Assembly: GCF_021602025.1 (NCBI RefSeq)
Contig: NZ_BQHW01000001.1
Coordinates: 1 to 64,000, forward strand
Reading direction: 5' to 3'
Length of the DNA stretch: 64,000 nucleotides
Source of the DNA: Pseudomonas ceruminis
GTDB taxonomy: Bacteria; Pseudomonadota; Gammaproteobacteria; Pseudomonadales; Pseudomonadaceae
Positions 26,482 to 35,365 of this stretch are shown here, piece after piece. Under the pieces are notes generated by a model, which did not search any database, had not been told where the DNA came from, and was given only the letters and a program-made list of their open reading frames with translations. Made by a program: the position numbers and the translations under genes. Position 1 is the first letter of the stretch. Each line of letters begins with the position of its first letter.

Positions 26482-27240
26482 GTGCGCTTCGCGGTACTCG
26501 GAAGCGGCAGCCAGGGAAATGGCACGCTGATCGCCAGTGATGACACCTTCATCCTGGTCGACTGCGGTTTTTCCCTGCGTGAAACCGAGCGGCGCCTGGC
26601 GCTGCTCGGTGTGTCGGCGGCTCAACTGAGCGCGGTGCTGGTCACCCATGAACATGCCGACCATGTGCATGGGGTGGGCCTGTTGTCGCGGCGCTACAAT
26701 GTACCGGTCTACCTCAGCCAAGGCACGTTGCGCGGTATGCGCAAGCCGGTGGAAGCGGCCGGTTTTCTCGCTTGTGGCGACAGCCTGCACATTGGCAGCC
26801 TGCAAGTGCATGCAGCACGGGTCGAGCACGATGCCTACGAGCCGCTGCAGTATGTGATCAGCGATGGTCGCCGACGGTTTGGCATGCTCACCGACCTGGG
26901 CTCTTACGACACCTTGTTGCTGGAGCGCTACCAGGGCCTGGACGCCCTGCTGATCGAGGCCAACCATTGCCGCGACCTGCTGGCGCGTGGGCACTACCCG
27001 TATTTCCTCAAGCAGCGGGTCGGCGGCATGCAGGGGCATTTGAACAATCATCAGGCCGCACGCCTGGTGCAAGAGTTGGGCTGGAGCAACCTGCAACACC
27101 TGGTGCTGGCCCACCTCAGCAGCAAGAACAACCTGCCACATCTGGCCCGCCAGTGCTTCGTCGACACCCTAGGGTGCGACCCTGACTGGCTCCAGGTGGC
27201 GAATCAGGAACACGGGCTCGACTGGCGCGAAATCGCCTAG
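26482..27240 (+). CDS. MBL-fold metallo-hydrolase (YycJ/WalJ-like)
   Basis: 252 residues. The N terminus MRFAVLGSGSQGNGTLI and VLVTHEHADHVHG (HxHxDH dinuclear metal site) place it in the YycJ-like branch of metallo-beta-lactamase-fold hydrolases, with later metal ligands in LLIEANHCRDLL and VLAHLSSKNNLP. Related proteins act on nucleic acids; the substrate here is not known. The GTG start at 26482 follows the bamC stop with no gap, suggesting translational coupling. Confidence 0.85.
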   Translation: MRFAVLGSGSQGNGTLIASDDTFILVDCGFSLRETERRLALLGVSAAQLSAVLVTHEHADHVHGVGLLSRRYNVPVYLSQGTLRGMRKPVEAAGFLACGDSLHIGSLQVHAARVEHDAYEPLQYVISDGRRRFGMLTDLGSYDTLLLERYQGLDALLIEANHCRDLLARGHYPYFLKQRVGGMQGHLNNHQAARLVQELGWSNLQHLVLAHLSSKNNLPHLARQCFVDTLGCDPDWLQVANQEHGLDWREIA

Positions 27241-27270
27241 CCCAACACCTCAAGCAAGCGGAGCCCAATC

Positions 27271-27981
27271 ATGGAAAAACGCGAAGAACTCTACCGCGGC
27301 AAGGCCAAATCGGTTTACAAGACCGACGACGCCGACCGCTTGATCCTGCTGTTCCGTAACGACACCTCGGCGTTCGACGGTAAGCGCATCGAACAACTGG
27401 ACCGTAAAGGCATGGTGAACAACAAGTTCAACGCCTTCATCATGCAGAAGCTCGAAGAAGCCGGCGTGCCGACCCAGTTCGACAAGCTGCTGGGCGACAA
27501 CGAGTGCCTGGTCAAGAAGCTGGACATGATCCCGGTCGAGTGCGTGGTGCGTAACTATGCCGCCGGTAGCCTGGTCAAGCGCCTGGGTGTGGAAGAGGGC
27601 ATCAAGCTCGAGCCTTCCACCTTCGAGCTGTTCCTGAAGAACGACGAGAAGGGCGACCCCTTCATCAACGAATCCCACGTTGTCGCCTTCGGCTGGGGCA
27701 CTGCCGAGCAGCTGGTCGAGATGAAGAAGCTGTCGCTGAAGGTCAATGAAGTGCTGAGCAAGCTGTTCGACGACGCAGGCCTGCTGCTGGTCGACTTCAA
27801 GCTGGAGTTTGGCGTGTTCCACGGCCAGATCGTCCTGGGTGACGAGTTCAGCCCTGACGGCTGCCGCCTGTGGGACAAGGAAACCCGTAAGAAGATGGAC
27901 AAGGACCGTTTCCGCCAAGGTCTGGGCGACGTGATCGAAGCCTACGAAGAAGTTGCCAAGCGCCTGGGCGTGCCGCTGTAA
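27271..27981 (+). CDS. purC: Phosphoribosylaminoimidazole-succinocarboxamide synthase PurC
   Basis: SAICAR synthetase of purine biosynthesis, 236 residues, the standard bacterial length. Family signatures are [14 protein letters not shown] at the N terminus, [25 protein letters not shown] and LVDFKLEFG. The start ATG 27271 has GGAGCCC upstream. The gene order bamC - hydrolase - purC is conserved in Pseudomonas. Confidence 0.97.
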   Translation: MEKREELYRGKAKSVYKTDDADRLILLFRNDTSAFDGKRIEQLDRKGMVNNKFNAFIMQKLEEAGVPTQFDKLLGDNECLVKKLDMIPVECVVRNYAAGSLVKRLGVEEGIKLEPSTFELFLKNDEKGDPFINESHVVAFGWGTAEQLVEMKKLSLKVNEVLSKLFDDAGLLLVDFKLEFGVFHGQIVLGDEFSPDGCRLWDKETRKKMDKDRFRQGLGDVIEAYEEVAKRLGVPL

Positions 27982-28035
27982 GGCGCACGTTCACGCAAGC
28001 GCCTGATACCACGCGATTTTTTTGAAAATAAAGGT

Positions 28036-28063
28036 TTGCGTTTTCAGAATTCGCTGGTATGAT
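28036..28063 (+). promoter_or_regulatory. Sigma-70 promoter of tRNA-Ser
   Basis: -35 TTGCGT (28036-28041), 16-bp spacer, -10 TATGAT (28058-28063), followed by a GC-rich discriminator (GCGCGGC), as usual for stringently controlled stable RNA promoters. Transcription would start about 28070, just before the tRNA. Confidence 0.7.
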
Positions 28064-28073
28064 GCGCGGCATT

Positions 28074-28163
28074 GGAGAGATGCCGGAGTGGTCGAACGGG
28101 ACGGATTCGAAATCCGTTGTACTGGCAACAGTACCTAGGGTTCAAATCCCTATCTCTCCGCCA
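28074..28163 (+). tRNA. tRNA-Ser (anticodon CGA)
   Basis: 90-nt tRNA with acceptor stem GGAGAGA / TCTCTCC, anticodon loop TTCGAAA (anticodon CGA, decoding UCG), a long variable arm typical of serine tRNAs (TTGTACTGGCAACAGTAC), T-loop GGTTCAAATCC and encoded CCA. Its 3' 27 bases recur at 29865-29891, so it has served as an integration site. Confidence 0.96.
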
Positions 28164-28166
28164 TAC
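28140..28166. repeat. attL-like tRNA 3' end
   Basis: The 27 bases covering the T arm, acceptor stem and CCA match 29865-29891 with a single mismatch (T28151 against C29876). This is the left boundary of the element integrated in tRNA-Ser, which keeps the tRNA gene whole. Confidence 0.75.
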
Positions 28167-28177
28167 GCGAAGTGCAC

Positions 28178-28213
28178 AAAGCCCCTGAAAACGTTAATGT
28201 TTTCAGGGGCTTT
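28178..28213 (+). terminator. Rho-independent terminator after tRNA-Ser
   Basis: A 15-bp perfect stem (28178-28192 with 28199-28213, AAAGCCCCTGAAAAC) with a 6-base loop, followed by a T-rich tail (TTTGTTGTTT). A similar but different hairpin follows the right boundary at 29902. Confidence 0.88.
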
Positions 28214-28289
28214 GTTGTTTCTGCTGGATGGCTTAACGCAGAACTAGGGCATTTTTTGCTCTGAGGAGGCCGTCTTAGTCCTCGTGAGT

Positions 28290-29139
28290 CCAACCCCTGA
28301 GGCTTTCCACGCTGTTCGTAAGCTACGTCCAGCGCTTTGACGACTAAGTCTGCATCCGGCTTCTCTGATAAGGCCCAGCCCACCACTCTGCGTGCGTAGA
28401 GATCCAGTACAACTCCAGATAGTGCCATTTGCCCTGTGCCCAGACGTAAGTGATGTCTCCACACCAGACCTGATTTGGCGCTTCGACATCAAACGCTCGG
28501 TTCAAGGTATTAGGAATATCTGGCCGCTCCACTGTGGCCTTTTTGTACGTATGTGATCCTGGCTGCTTGCTGATCAACGCCAGCTCACGCATTAGGCTGC
28601 GTACCTTGAACCGCCCGATTTGCTCACCTTCTTCTTGCATCATTGCCATGATGGTACGGCTGCCGGGCGCACTTCGACCTCGCGTGAACAACTCATTTAC
28701 TCGACTGCGCAACCGCAGTCGTTCAACGTCCGGAGTTCGCCTTCTGTGACGATGTGCGTAGTAACTCGAGCAAGTGACTTCAAACACTTCGCACAAACAA
28801 TCAACGGGCTCATGGTCGCTGAGCTGGCGGATCAGCGCGTACGCTCGAGATCTTCCGACATCAAGAGCGCGATAGCCTTTTTTAGTAGATTTCTCGCGTT
28901 CAAGGGCGCGTGATCCGGGCTTCCAACTCTTGGATTTTTTGCTGCTCTGGCGTCAACGCTTTGCTGGCCGGCGTAACGCTGCCGCGCTCCTGCTGAAGCT
29001 GATTAACCTACCGACGCAGGGCCGATTCCGCCAAGCCGAGCGAACGGGCCGCTTCGGCATGGCTGTAGCCTTGATCGAGCACCAGGCAGGCGGCTTCGCG
29101 CTTGAACTCAGGGGTAAAGGTACGGCGTTGCTTGGTCAT
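28290..29139 (-). pseudogene. Decayed IS3-family transposase (orfA + orfB fragments)
   Basis: OrfA starts at ATG 29139 (MTKQRRTFTPEFKREAA, a typical IS3 helix-turn-helix) but has an in-frame TAG at 29008-29010, replacing the expected tryptophan after SALRR. OrfB follows (CEVFEVTCSSYYAHR, VWCGDITYV with the first DDE aspartate), loses one base near 28412-28416 that shifts the frame within WHYL-VVLDLYARRVVGWA, and stops matching after GKPQG at about 28292. The remaining catalytic Asp and Glu are gone. The element cannot transpose on its own. Confidence 0.85.
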
Positions 29140-29205
29140 CGGACACCTCTCTGTGGCGAGCATTCTCGCCTAAATGGGTGTCCGGAATCATTAGACCACT
29201 ACACA
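28290..29205 (-). mobile_element. IS3-family insertion sequence remnant
   Basis: The remnant runs from the truncated 3' side of orfB (about 28290) to the leader upstream of orfA. There the minus strand begins with a GTGGTCTAATGATTCCGGACACC-like end near 29205 and a small GCGAG/CTCGC hairpin. The opposite terminal repeat is deleted. It lies wholly inside the tRNA-Ser-associated island. Confidence 0.7.
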
Positions 29206-29362
29206 CGTAAGCGGGAGCGTTGTTCATATGATTTTAATAGGCCTTCTGACACCCACCTAGCAAAAATGCCAGTTGCTGGTTCAAGAGACTTCGCCTCTAC
29301 TAAATATGAGCCCCTAGCTGGGGATGGAATAAAAAACAGAGTGATTGACAGGAACCAATCCA

Positions 29363-29752
29363 ATGACAGATAAGCTGCGTTTTACCGATAAATCGTCCGA
29401 ACCGTACAAGATCCAGCAGGTGACGTCGTCAGGCCCCTTAACGGTCACGCGTGGCGGGGAACCGCAGGCGATCACAGTGACTGTGCTCCCTGCGCTGCCT
29501 TGCAAGCCCGTGCTGCTTGAGGCTGCTTGCGTCTACGGCGGGGTGAGTATCCCTGCCGGCCGCCGCGTTCACGATACTGAACTAGTTAACTATGTTTCAG
29601 TTCGGGTAGAGAGCATCAATCCTTTGGTTATTCAATTGTTTGCAACGAGTGTGGTTCCTTCCTTCACAAGAATGCCGGTGGAAATTAAAATCTTTGAACG
29701 AGACGATGAGTCGAGGTTCGTTCTTTTTTCCATTGACGTAAAAGTTGTCTGA
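29363..29752 (+). CDS. Orphan protein in tRNA-Ser island, function unknown
   Basis: 129 residues from ATG 29363 (MTDKLRFTDK) with AGGAA nine bases upstream. It is predicted to be mostly beta-strand (PLTVTRGGEPQAITVTVL, YVSVRVESINPLVIQLF, PVEIKIFERDDESRFVLF), without signal peptide or membrane segment; one cysteine pair (Cys43 and Cys52 region). I do not recognise the family. It is the only intact cargo gene between the tRNA and its duplicated 3' end, and base and codon use look less GC-biased than in the core genes around it, which fits acquisition by transfer. Confidence 0.6.
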   Translation: MTDKLRFTDKSSEPYKIQQVTSSGPLTVTRGGEPQAITVTVLPALPCKPVLLEAACVYGGVSIPAGRRVHDTELVNYVSVRVESINPLVIQLFATSVVPSFTRMPVEIKIFERDDESRFVLFSIDVKVV

Positions 29753-29864
29753 TGGTCAGCGCGGCCGTAGTTCTTGTGCCCTTGTCGTCGGCCTGGCGGC
29801 CGTCGTTCGATGCGTTGAAAACGAGCTCAGTGTGCTCATTTGTTCCAATGAGAAGGCTGGACGT

Positions 29865-29891
29865 GTTCAAATCCCCATCTCTCCGCCATAC
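29865..29891. repeat. attR-like duplicate of tRNA-Ser 3' end
   Basis: This 27-base segment (GTTCAAATCCCC...CGCCATAC) repeats the end of tRNA-Ser (28140-28166) with one mismatch and has no tRNA 5' part. It marks the right end of a 1.7-kb integrated element that now lacks an integrase. Confidence 0.78.
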
Positions 29892-29901
29892 ATGTGAAGC
29901 G

Positions 29902-29939
29902 AAAAGCCCCTGATTTCGAAGAAGAAATCAGGGGCTTTT
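29902..29939 (+). terminator. Rho-independent terminator after attR (probable original tRNA terminator)
   Basis: A 16-bp perfect stem (29902-29917 with 29924-29939, AAAAGCCCCTGATTTC) with a 6-base loop and trailing T run. Its place just after the tRNA 3' copy suggests that it ended tRNA-Ser transcription before the insertion. The rest of 29940-30051 holds nothing evident. Confidence 0.85.
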
Positions 29940-30051
29940 TGTTTTTCCGCCTATCATTGGCAACGATAGTGCGGCGTCTTACCAGTGATGGGATCATCGA
30001 CGGCGAACACAGCAGGGTGCCTGCCCTCGATCTGTATGTCCGTGAGCCTCC

Positions 30052-31392
30052 CTAGGCTGGATAGGTGAACGTTCCGGATACCCCTTCGCGGCTGTAGACT
30101 TTCTCGCCAGCAACATACGTGGCTTTGATTGCCCGGTCATCGCCAAGAATCATGAGCACGAACAGCTGCTCAATGATGTCTTTGCAAAACTCGCTTCTGA
30201 AGGCGAGCAGCGGCGTGGCCTTCTTGTCGAGAATGACCAGATCAGCCTCATAACCCTTTGCAACCGTACCGATACGGTCTTCGAGGCAGAGCGCCTCGGC
30301 GCTACCGCGTGTCGCAAGGTAAAAAGCCTGAACGGCATTGAGCTTGGTCTGGTTCATCTGGGCAACTTTGTACGCCTCATTGAGGCTTTGAAGTTGGCTG
30401 AAGCTGGTTCCAGCACCCAGGTCAGTTCCCAATCCAACGCGCACGGGGCGCTTGGGATCCTTCGCATCAAACAGGCGGAAAAGCCCACTGCCGAGGAACA
30501 GGTTAGAGGTAGGGCAGTGAGCAAGCGCTGCCCCGGTCTGATGACAGGTGCAGAAGTCCGCTTCGGTGAGGTGGATGCCATGCCCGAACACTGACCGATC
30601 CCGGACCAGCCCTGCATGGGCATACACATCCAGGTAGCTCTTGCGCGCAGGGAACAGTTCCAGCACCCACTTGATCTCGTCCCTGTTCTCGCAAAGATGG
30701 GTCTGGATGAAGGCATCCGGGTGCTCTCGGGCCAGGGTTCCACACACCTCCAGCTGGGCCTCGGTGCTGGTAGGCGCGAAACGTGGGGTAATGCAGTAGT
30801 GTTGCCGCCCCTGGTTGTGCCAGCGGTTGATCAGCGCCTTGCTTTCGTCGTACCCACGCTGGGCTGTGTCCAGAAGTGCTTCGGGGGCATTGCGGTCCAT
30901 CAGGACTTTGCCAGCGACCATTCGCGTGTTGAAGCGACTCGACTCTGTGAAGAACGCATCCACCGATTGCGGATGAACGGTGCAATAGACCACAGCGGTG
31001 GTAGTCCCGGCCCTGAGCAGCTCGCGCAGGAACACCTTTGCAATCCGCTCTGCATGCTCGGGGCTGGCGAAACGCTGCTCTGCCACGAAGGTGTAGGTGT
31101 TCAGCCACTCCAGCAACTGTTCACCATAGGCACCGATCATTTCTGTCTGCGGGTAGTGGACGTGGGTGTCGATGAAGCCGGCCGAGATGATCGCGTCCGG
31201 GTAATGTTCGGGCACCACGCCATCAGGTAGCCGCCCTAGCACCTCCGCCGCGGGGCCAAGGTCGGTGATCAGGCCATCGGTGATGACCACCACGGCGTCC
31301 TGAATGAACTGCAGGCATTCATCCGTCGCCTTCAGGAACGGGTCACCTGTGAAGGTTACAAGGTCAGCTCGCAGCGCTTTGATTGTCGACAT
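30052..31392 (-). CDS. guaD: Guanine deaminase
   Basis: Zinc amidohydrolase converting guanine to xanthine, 446 residues. GFIDTHVHYPQ carries the first metal ligands, THLCENRDEI the central histidine, HGIHLTEAD the next, and GLGTDLGAGTS the catalytic aspartate. The YPQ and HYCITPRFAPT segments are specific to guanine deaminases. The start is ATG 31392, spaced properly from AGGAGGG; the GTG at 31398 sits too close to it. It overlaps the end of the MFS gene by 29 bp, so the two are co-transcribed and the carrier may import the purine. Confidence 0.92.
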   Translation of the reverse strand: MSTIKALRADLVTFTGDPFLKATDECLQFIQDAVVVITDGLITDLGPAAEVLGRLPDGVVPEHYPDAIISAGFIDTHVHYPQTEMIGAYGEQLLEWLNTYTFVAEQRFASPEHAERIAKVFLRELLRAGTTTAVVYCTVHPQSVDAFFTESSRFNTRMVAGKVLMDRNAPEALLDTAQRGYDESKALINRWHNQGRQHYCITPRFAPTSTEAQLEVCGTLAREHPDAFIQTHLCENRDEIKWVLELFPARKSYLDVYAHAGLVRDRSVFGHGIHLTEADFCTCHQTGAALAHCPTSNLFLGSGLFRLFDAKDPKRPVRVGLGTDLGAGTSFSQLQSLNEAYKVAQMNQTKLNAVQAFYLATRGSAEALCLEDRIGTVAKGYEADLVILDKKATPLLAFRSEFCKDIIEQLFVLMILGDDRAIKATYVAGEKVYSREGVSGTFTYPA

Positions 31393-32668
31393 GATCACCC
31401 TCCTTGCTCGATGTGGTATCGCGGGGGTAGCTCTCGCGCATGATGATTGCCAGAACCGATGCCACGGCCAGCGCGATCAACAGCGGCTCAACGGCGTACT
31501 CGGCCAGGGCAAGGGTGTGCTCCGTCAGGCCTGCGGCCTCACCCGACACAACCCGCGCGCCCGGTGCGGCAATCATGAAGCCGCCCGCAATGAATGCCAG
31601 GCCATTGACGAAGGCGGCGGACGTCCCGATTAACTGAGGGGGGACCACGTCGGCTGCCGAGCTGAAGGTCAACATGTGCGCTGAGTTGGCAAAACCGAAC
31701 ACGAAGTTGATGGCCATGGCTACTGGCACAGGGATACCGGGTACGTAGAGCAGTACCGCGGCACAGACCAACTGCACCAGGCAGCCTACGATGATCAGCG
31801 GCTTGCGCCGACGCGTACGATCAGACAGCGCCGGCAACACCAGGCAACCGGCCGCCAGGCCCAGCCACAAGAGCGAAGCGCTGAAGGCTGCTGTTTCCGG
31901 GCTCGCGCCAAGGGTCAACATCAGTTTGGGCGTCCACACCACCCCAGCAGCAAGCAGGCTGCCGAACAGTGCAGAGCAAATCAGCGCACTGATCCATACG
32001 TGGGGAATCTTGGCCACTTCAAGCAATGCCCCTAGTACCGACGAGACGAAGCGCCCAACCCCGCCAGCTTCGTGGGTTTCGACGGGTGTCGGGTTACGCA
32101 GGTAAATGAACCCCAGCACGGTCAGCCCGATGCCGAAAATGCCGACGTAGTTGAACAGTTCACGCCACGGCCATTCATTGAGTGCGAACTGCAACGCATT
32201 GACGGAAAAGGCCGATGACAACGATGCGCAGAATTGCACCAAGCCGAACATGAGGCTGAATTTAGCCATGCCGAACCACTGCCCACCGATATATCCGGCA
32301 CCGACGAACCCGGTACAGGCGCCCAGCGCCATGACGAACTGCGACACGATCAGCATGGTGTAAGAGGATGCGTTGGCGAAGATGAATACACCGATGGTCA
32401 CCAGCGCTATGGACACCGGAAGCACCTTGTGCGCCCCCAACCTGTCGAGCAGCGCGCCACCGAAAAACTGGCTGATCGCAAAGACCCACGTGTAAGTTGC
32501 GGCGATGGCCGCTACTTGAGTGACTGACAGCGATATGCTCTTTTGAATGTCTGCGTTAACGATCGAGTAGCCAGTCTGAACGCTGAACAGGTAAATCACG
32601 AAAGCGACAGCGAGCGCCCACACCCACCACGCCTTCGGCCCTCCTAACTGGAGTCCTGGGTTGGCCAT
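31364..32668 (-). CDS. MFS transporter (OFA/nitrate-sulfate-like subgroup)
   Basis: Inner-membrane carrier of 434 residues with 12 predicted helices. The loop 2-3 MFS motif appears as GGALLDRLGAHKVLP, and a weaker central-loop motif as SDRTRRRKPL. The start ATG 32668 has AAAGGAGAG. It overlaps guaD by 29 bp, pointing to guanine, xanthine or a related nucleobase as substrate, although most known nucleobase carriers belong to other families. It is divergent from the Tsx-like channel gene. Confidence 0.82.
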   Translation of the reverse strand: MANPGLQLGGPKAWWVWALAVAFVIYLFSVQTGYSIVNADIQKSISLSVTQVAAIAATYTWVFAISQFFGGALLDRLGAHKVLPVSIALVTIGVFIFANASSYTMLIVSQFVMALGACTGFVGAGYIGGQWFGMAKFSLMFGLVQFCASLSSAFSVNALQFALNEWPWRELFNYVGIFGIGLTVLGFIYLRNPTPVETHEAGGVGRFVSSVLGALLEVAKIPHVWISALICSALFGSLLAAGVVWTPKLMLTLGASPETAAFSASLLWLGLAAGCLVLPALSDRTRRRKPLIIVGCLVQLVCAAVLLYVPGIPVPVAMAINFVFGFANSAHMLTFSSAADVVPPQLIGTSAAFVNGLAFIAGGFMIAAPGARVVSGEAAGLTEHTLALAEYAVEPLLIALAVASVLAIIMRESYPRDTTSSKEGDHVDNQSAAS

Positions 32669-32952
32669 TGCTCTCTCCTTTTTGCAGTCATAAGCCAGGT
32701 CGGCAGTGCATAAGGTAAGGAACGGACTGCTGTTATCGCGTAAATCTCCCTACGCTCACACAGGAACGAATGTTCTGTCCGCAATGAGGGTAGCAGACAT
32801 GTACGCGATGCCAACTTAGGCCAATAGGCTGCTTTTCTGCGTTCTGTGGTGGTGTCGGCAGTTTTATTAAACGCGGGCACAGCGGAATTTGACATAGCGC
32901 GCCAGGCAAACTACTGAATATGTTCCGAACTCCGAATGTCAGGCGCCTGAAC

Positions 32953-33789
32953 ATGGAACGTCCCCTTGCTTCCCTACTGATCGCGGGTGGGTTATTGACA
33001 GCCGGTCATGCCCTGGCTGGAGGAAAGGACCTGGCACCAGGGCCGGTAGTGAACGAAGGGCCGTTGATCTGGCATAACGAGAGCCTGACGTACCTGTGGG
33101 GGAAAAACTTCAAGGTCGATCCACCCATCCAGCAGACCTTCACATTCGAAAGTGCAAGCACCTGGACGTGGGGCGACCTATGGTTCTTTGTCGACCAGAT
33201 CAACTACAACGGCAAAGGCAGCGACAGCAATGGCAAGCGCAGCGTTTACGGCGAATTCAGCCCGCGTTTGTCATTGGGCAAGATCACGGGTACCGATCTG
33301 TCATGGGGCCCGCTCAAGGATGTGCTGCTGGCCAGTACCTACGAATTTGGGGAGGGGGATGTCGAGACTTACCTGCTCGGCCCTGGCTTTGACCTGGCCA
33401 TCCCCGGCTTCGATTACTTCCAGCTGAATGTCTATTACCGCAAGCCCGACGGTAATCGCGCGCCATCCGGCGCGTGGCAAGTGACGCCGTCCTGGGCCAT
33501 TACCATTCCCGTGGGTAACTCGGACATTCTGTTCGATGGGTTCATGGACTGGGTTGTGAACAACAAGGCGGCCAACTCGGGCCGTCGTAACCAGTCGGAC
33601 TATCACGCGAATCTGCACTTCAACCCGCAGCTCAAGTACGACCTTGGCAAGGCAATGGGTTACGAGGCCAGGCATTTATATGTGGGTTTGGAATATGACT
33701 ACTGGTCTGATAAATACGGCATAAAAGACTCGCAGTTCTTCACCACTGATCAGAATACGGCCAGCCTGTTGGTCAAGTATCACTTCTGA
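32953..33789 (+). CDS. Tsx/OmpK-like outer-membrane nucleoside-specific channel
   Basis: 278 residues from ATG 32953 with a clear signal peptide (MERPLASLLIAGGLLTAGHALA). The mature part is a beta-barrel ending in VKYHF with a C-terminal aromatic. Segments such as TFTFESASTWTWGDLWFFVDQINY, EFSPRLSLGKITG and EYDYWSDKYGIKD are characteristic of the Tsx/OmpK channel family that passes nucleosides. An upstream in-frame ATG at 32920 lacks a ribosome site and would spoil the signal. Next to guaD and an MFS carrier, a purine salvage role is likely. Confidence 0.85.
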   Translation: MERPLASLLIAGGLLTAGHALAGGKDLAPGPVVNEGPLIWHNESLTYLWGKNFKVDPPIQQTFTFESASTWTWGDLWFFVDQINYNGKGSDSNGKRSVYGEFSPRLSLGKITGTDLSWGPLKDVLLASTYEFGEGDVETYLLGPGFDLAIPGFDYFQLNVYYRKPDGNRAPSGAWQVTPSWAITIPVGNSDILFDGFMDWVVNNKAANSGRRNQSDYHANLHFNPQLKYDLGKAMGYEARHLYVGLEYDYWSDKYGIKDSQFFTTDQNTASLLVKYHF

Positions 33790-33945
33790 GGCCGTTGAAC
33801 AACGTGGTATTTCTGCGCCATCAGTGAAGTCGTCGAAACCCGCGAACACATTCAAATGCCGGGTGCACACCCGTTGGACGCCCAAGCCCCAGGCAAACAT
33901 CGCTCGCCTGGGGCTTGGGGGAAAACCGTGAGCAGCCGCCTATGT

Positions 33946-35268
33946 TCAAGCTTCTTCGAAATGCATCTCAGGCGGTTGCCGGCGCAGACCACCGGTCAGC
34001 ACCACCAGATAGACCACGCCGATGGCCAACCACGCCAGGCCGAGGTAAATCGCCATGTGGTCGAGACTCGCCATGAGCCACAGGTCTGAGGTCAGGCCGA
34101 TCAGCGGGAAGAGCAGGTACCCGATAACAGCTTTTACCCCTCGCGCTTTCTGCCCAATCCAGTAATGGAAAATCACGGACAGATTCACCAGGCTGAATGC
34201 CAGGAAGGCGCCGAAGTTGATGAAGGACGTCGAGGTTGTCACGTCCATGCGCAACGCCAGCAGGGCTACCGCACCGCACAGCACGACGCTGCCGACCGGT
34301 GTGCCAAAACGCTCGCTGAGCCGGCCGAAGAAGGACTTGGGCAAGACACCGTCGCGTCCCATGGCGAACAGCAGGCGGGAGGCGCTGGCCTGGGCCGAGA
34401 GGCCAGAGGTGAACTGGCCGACGATCAAGCCAATGAGGAAGAAGCTGACGAAGATGTCACCGCCAATGTTGCGGGCGATTTCATAAGCGGCAGAGTCGGC
34501 ATTGGCAAAGTTTGTGGACGGGTGGGCCAACTGCACGAAGTAGCTGGCAGCGATAAAGATGAAACCGCCAATCAGGGTGATCAGCAGAATGGCCCGCGGG
34601 ATGGTTTTACGCGGCTCGTGGGTCTCTTCGGTCAGCGTGCTGACGGCGTCGAACCCGAGGAAGGAGTAGCAGGCGATGGCGGCGCCGCTCATCACCAGCG
34701 GCAGTTGCAGGCCTTCCTGGTAGAACGGTGCGAGTGACCAGAAGGGCTGGCTGAGGTCGCCGGTTGCGTAATGGATGGCCAGGCCCACGAATGCTGCCAG
34801 TACCAGGAACTGCAGCAGCATGAGCACGCTGTTCACCGTTTTCGCCAGTTGCAGGCCGATAACGTTGATGACCGTCGTGACGGCAATGAAGCTCAGCACC
34901 CACACTGAATTCGGCACGCTGGGGAATGCCGAGTGCAGGTAGGCTGCGCCAATAAGCCAGATGGCCATGGGCAGGAACAGGTAGTCGAGCAACACCGCCC
35001 AGCCCGCCAGAAACCCTAGCTTCGGGCTGATGGATTTTCTCACGTAGGTGTAAGCCGAGCCGGCCACGGGGAAGGCTGCGGCCATTTTCCCATAGCTCAG
35101 TGCGGTGAAGAGCATTGCAACGGAGGCGGCAAGGTACGCGGAAGGTACCGAGCCGCCGGTCGTATCGGCAAGAATGCCGAAAGTGCCCAGGACGATGATT
35201 GGGGTCATGTAGGCGATGCCGAACAGTGTCACCGCACCCAGCGAAAGGGTTCGCTTCAGTTGGGCCAT
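33946..35268 (-). CDS. APC-family permease, PuuP-like
   Basis: 440-residue, 12-helix permease closely similar in pattern to the putrescine-importer-like protein at 15339-16691 (IAYMTPIIVLGTFGILAD, SYGKMAAAFPVAGSAYTYVR, FLGFDAVSTLTEETHEP). The start ATG 35268 has CCGGAGATC upstream. It is probably co-transcribed with the nitrilase-family gene, which ends upstream of it on the same strand (98-bp gap). A polyamine, amino acid amide or related amine is the likely substrate. Confidence 0.82.
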   Translation of the reverse strand: MAQLKRTLSLGAVTLFGIAYMTPIIVLGTFGILADTTGGSVPSAYLAASVAMLFTALSYGKMAAAFPVAGSAYTYVRKSISPKLGFLAGWAVLLDYLFLPMAIWLIGAAYLHSAFPSVPNSVWVLSFIAVTTVINVIGLQLAKTVNSVLMLLQFLVLAAFVGLAIHYATGDLSQPFWSLAPFYQEGLQLPLVMSGAAIACYSFLGFDAVSTLTEETHEPRKTIPRAILLITLIGGFIFIAASYFVQLAHPSTNFANADSAAYEIARNIGGDIFVSFFLIGLIVGQFTSGLSAQASASRLLFAMGRDGVLPKSFFGRLSERFGTPVGSVVLCGAVALLALRMDVTTSTSFINFGAFLAFSLVNLSVIFHYWIGQKARGVKAVIGYLLFPLIGLTSDLWLMASLDHMAIYLGLAWLAIGVVYLVVLTGGLRRQPPEMHFEEA

Positions 35269-35365
35269 GTTGATCTCCGGTTTGTGTTTTTTATGGAGTC
35301 GATAGTCGCCAAGGCTCGTCCGTTGCCTTGGCGCGCTTAGAAGAACAGTGGGGAAGGGGCCGCGG

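Noticed and set aside
25342-27141. 599-codon open frame on the minus strand opposite bamC and the MBL hydrolase
   Set aside because: It mirrors two well-supported genes in a GC-rich genome; its His/Gln/Ala-rich composition is typical of antisense frames and it shows no motif.
28034-28247. Small plus-strand ORF across tRNA-Ser and its terminator
   Set aside because: It consists of tRNA and terminator sequence read as codons.
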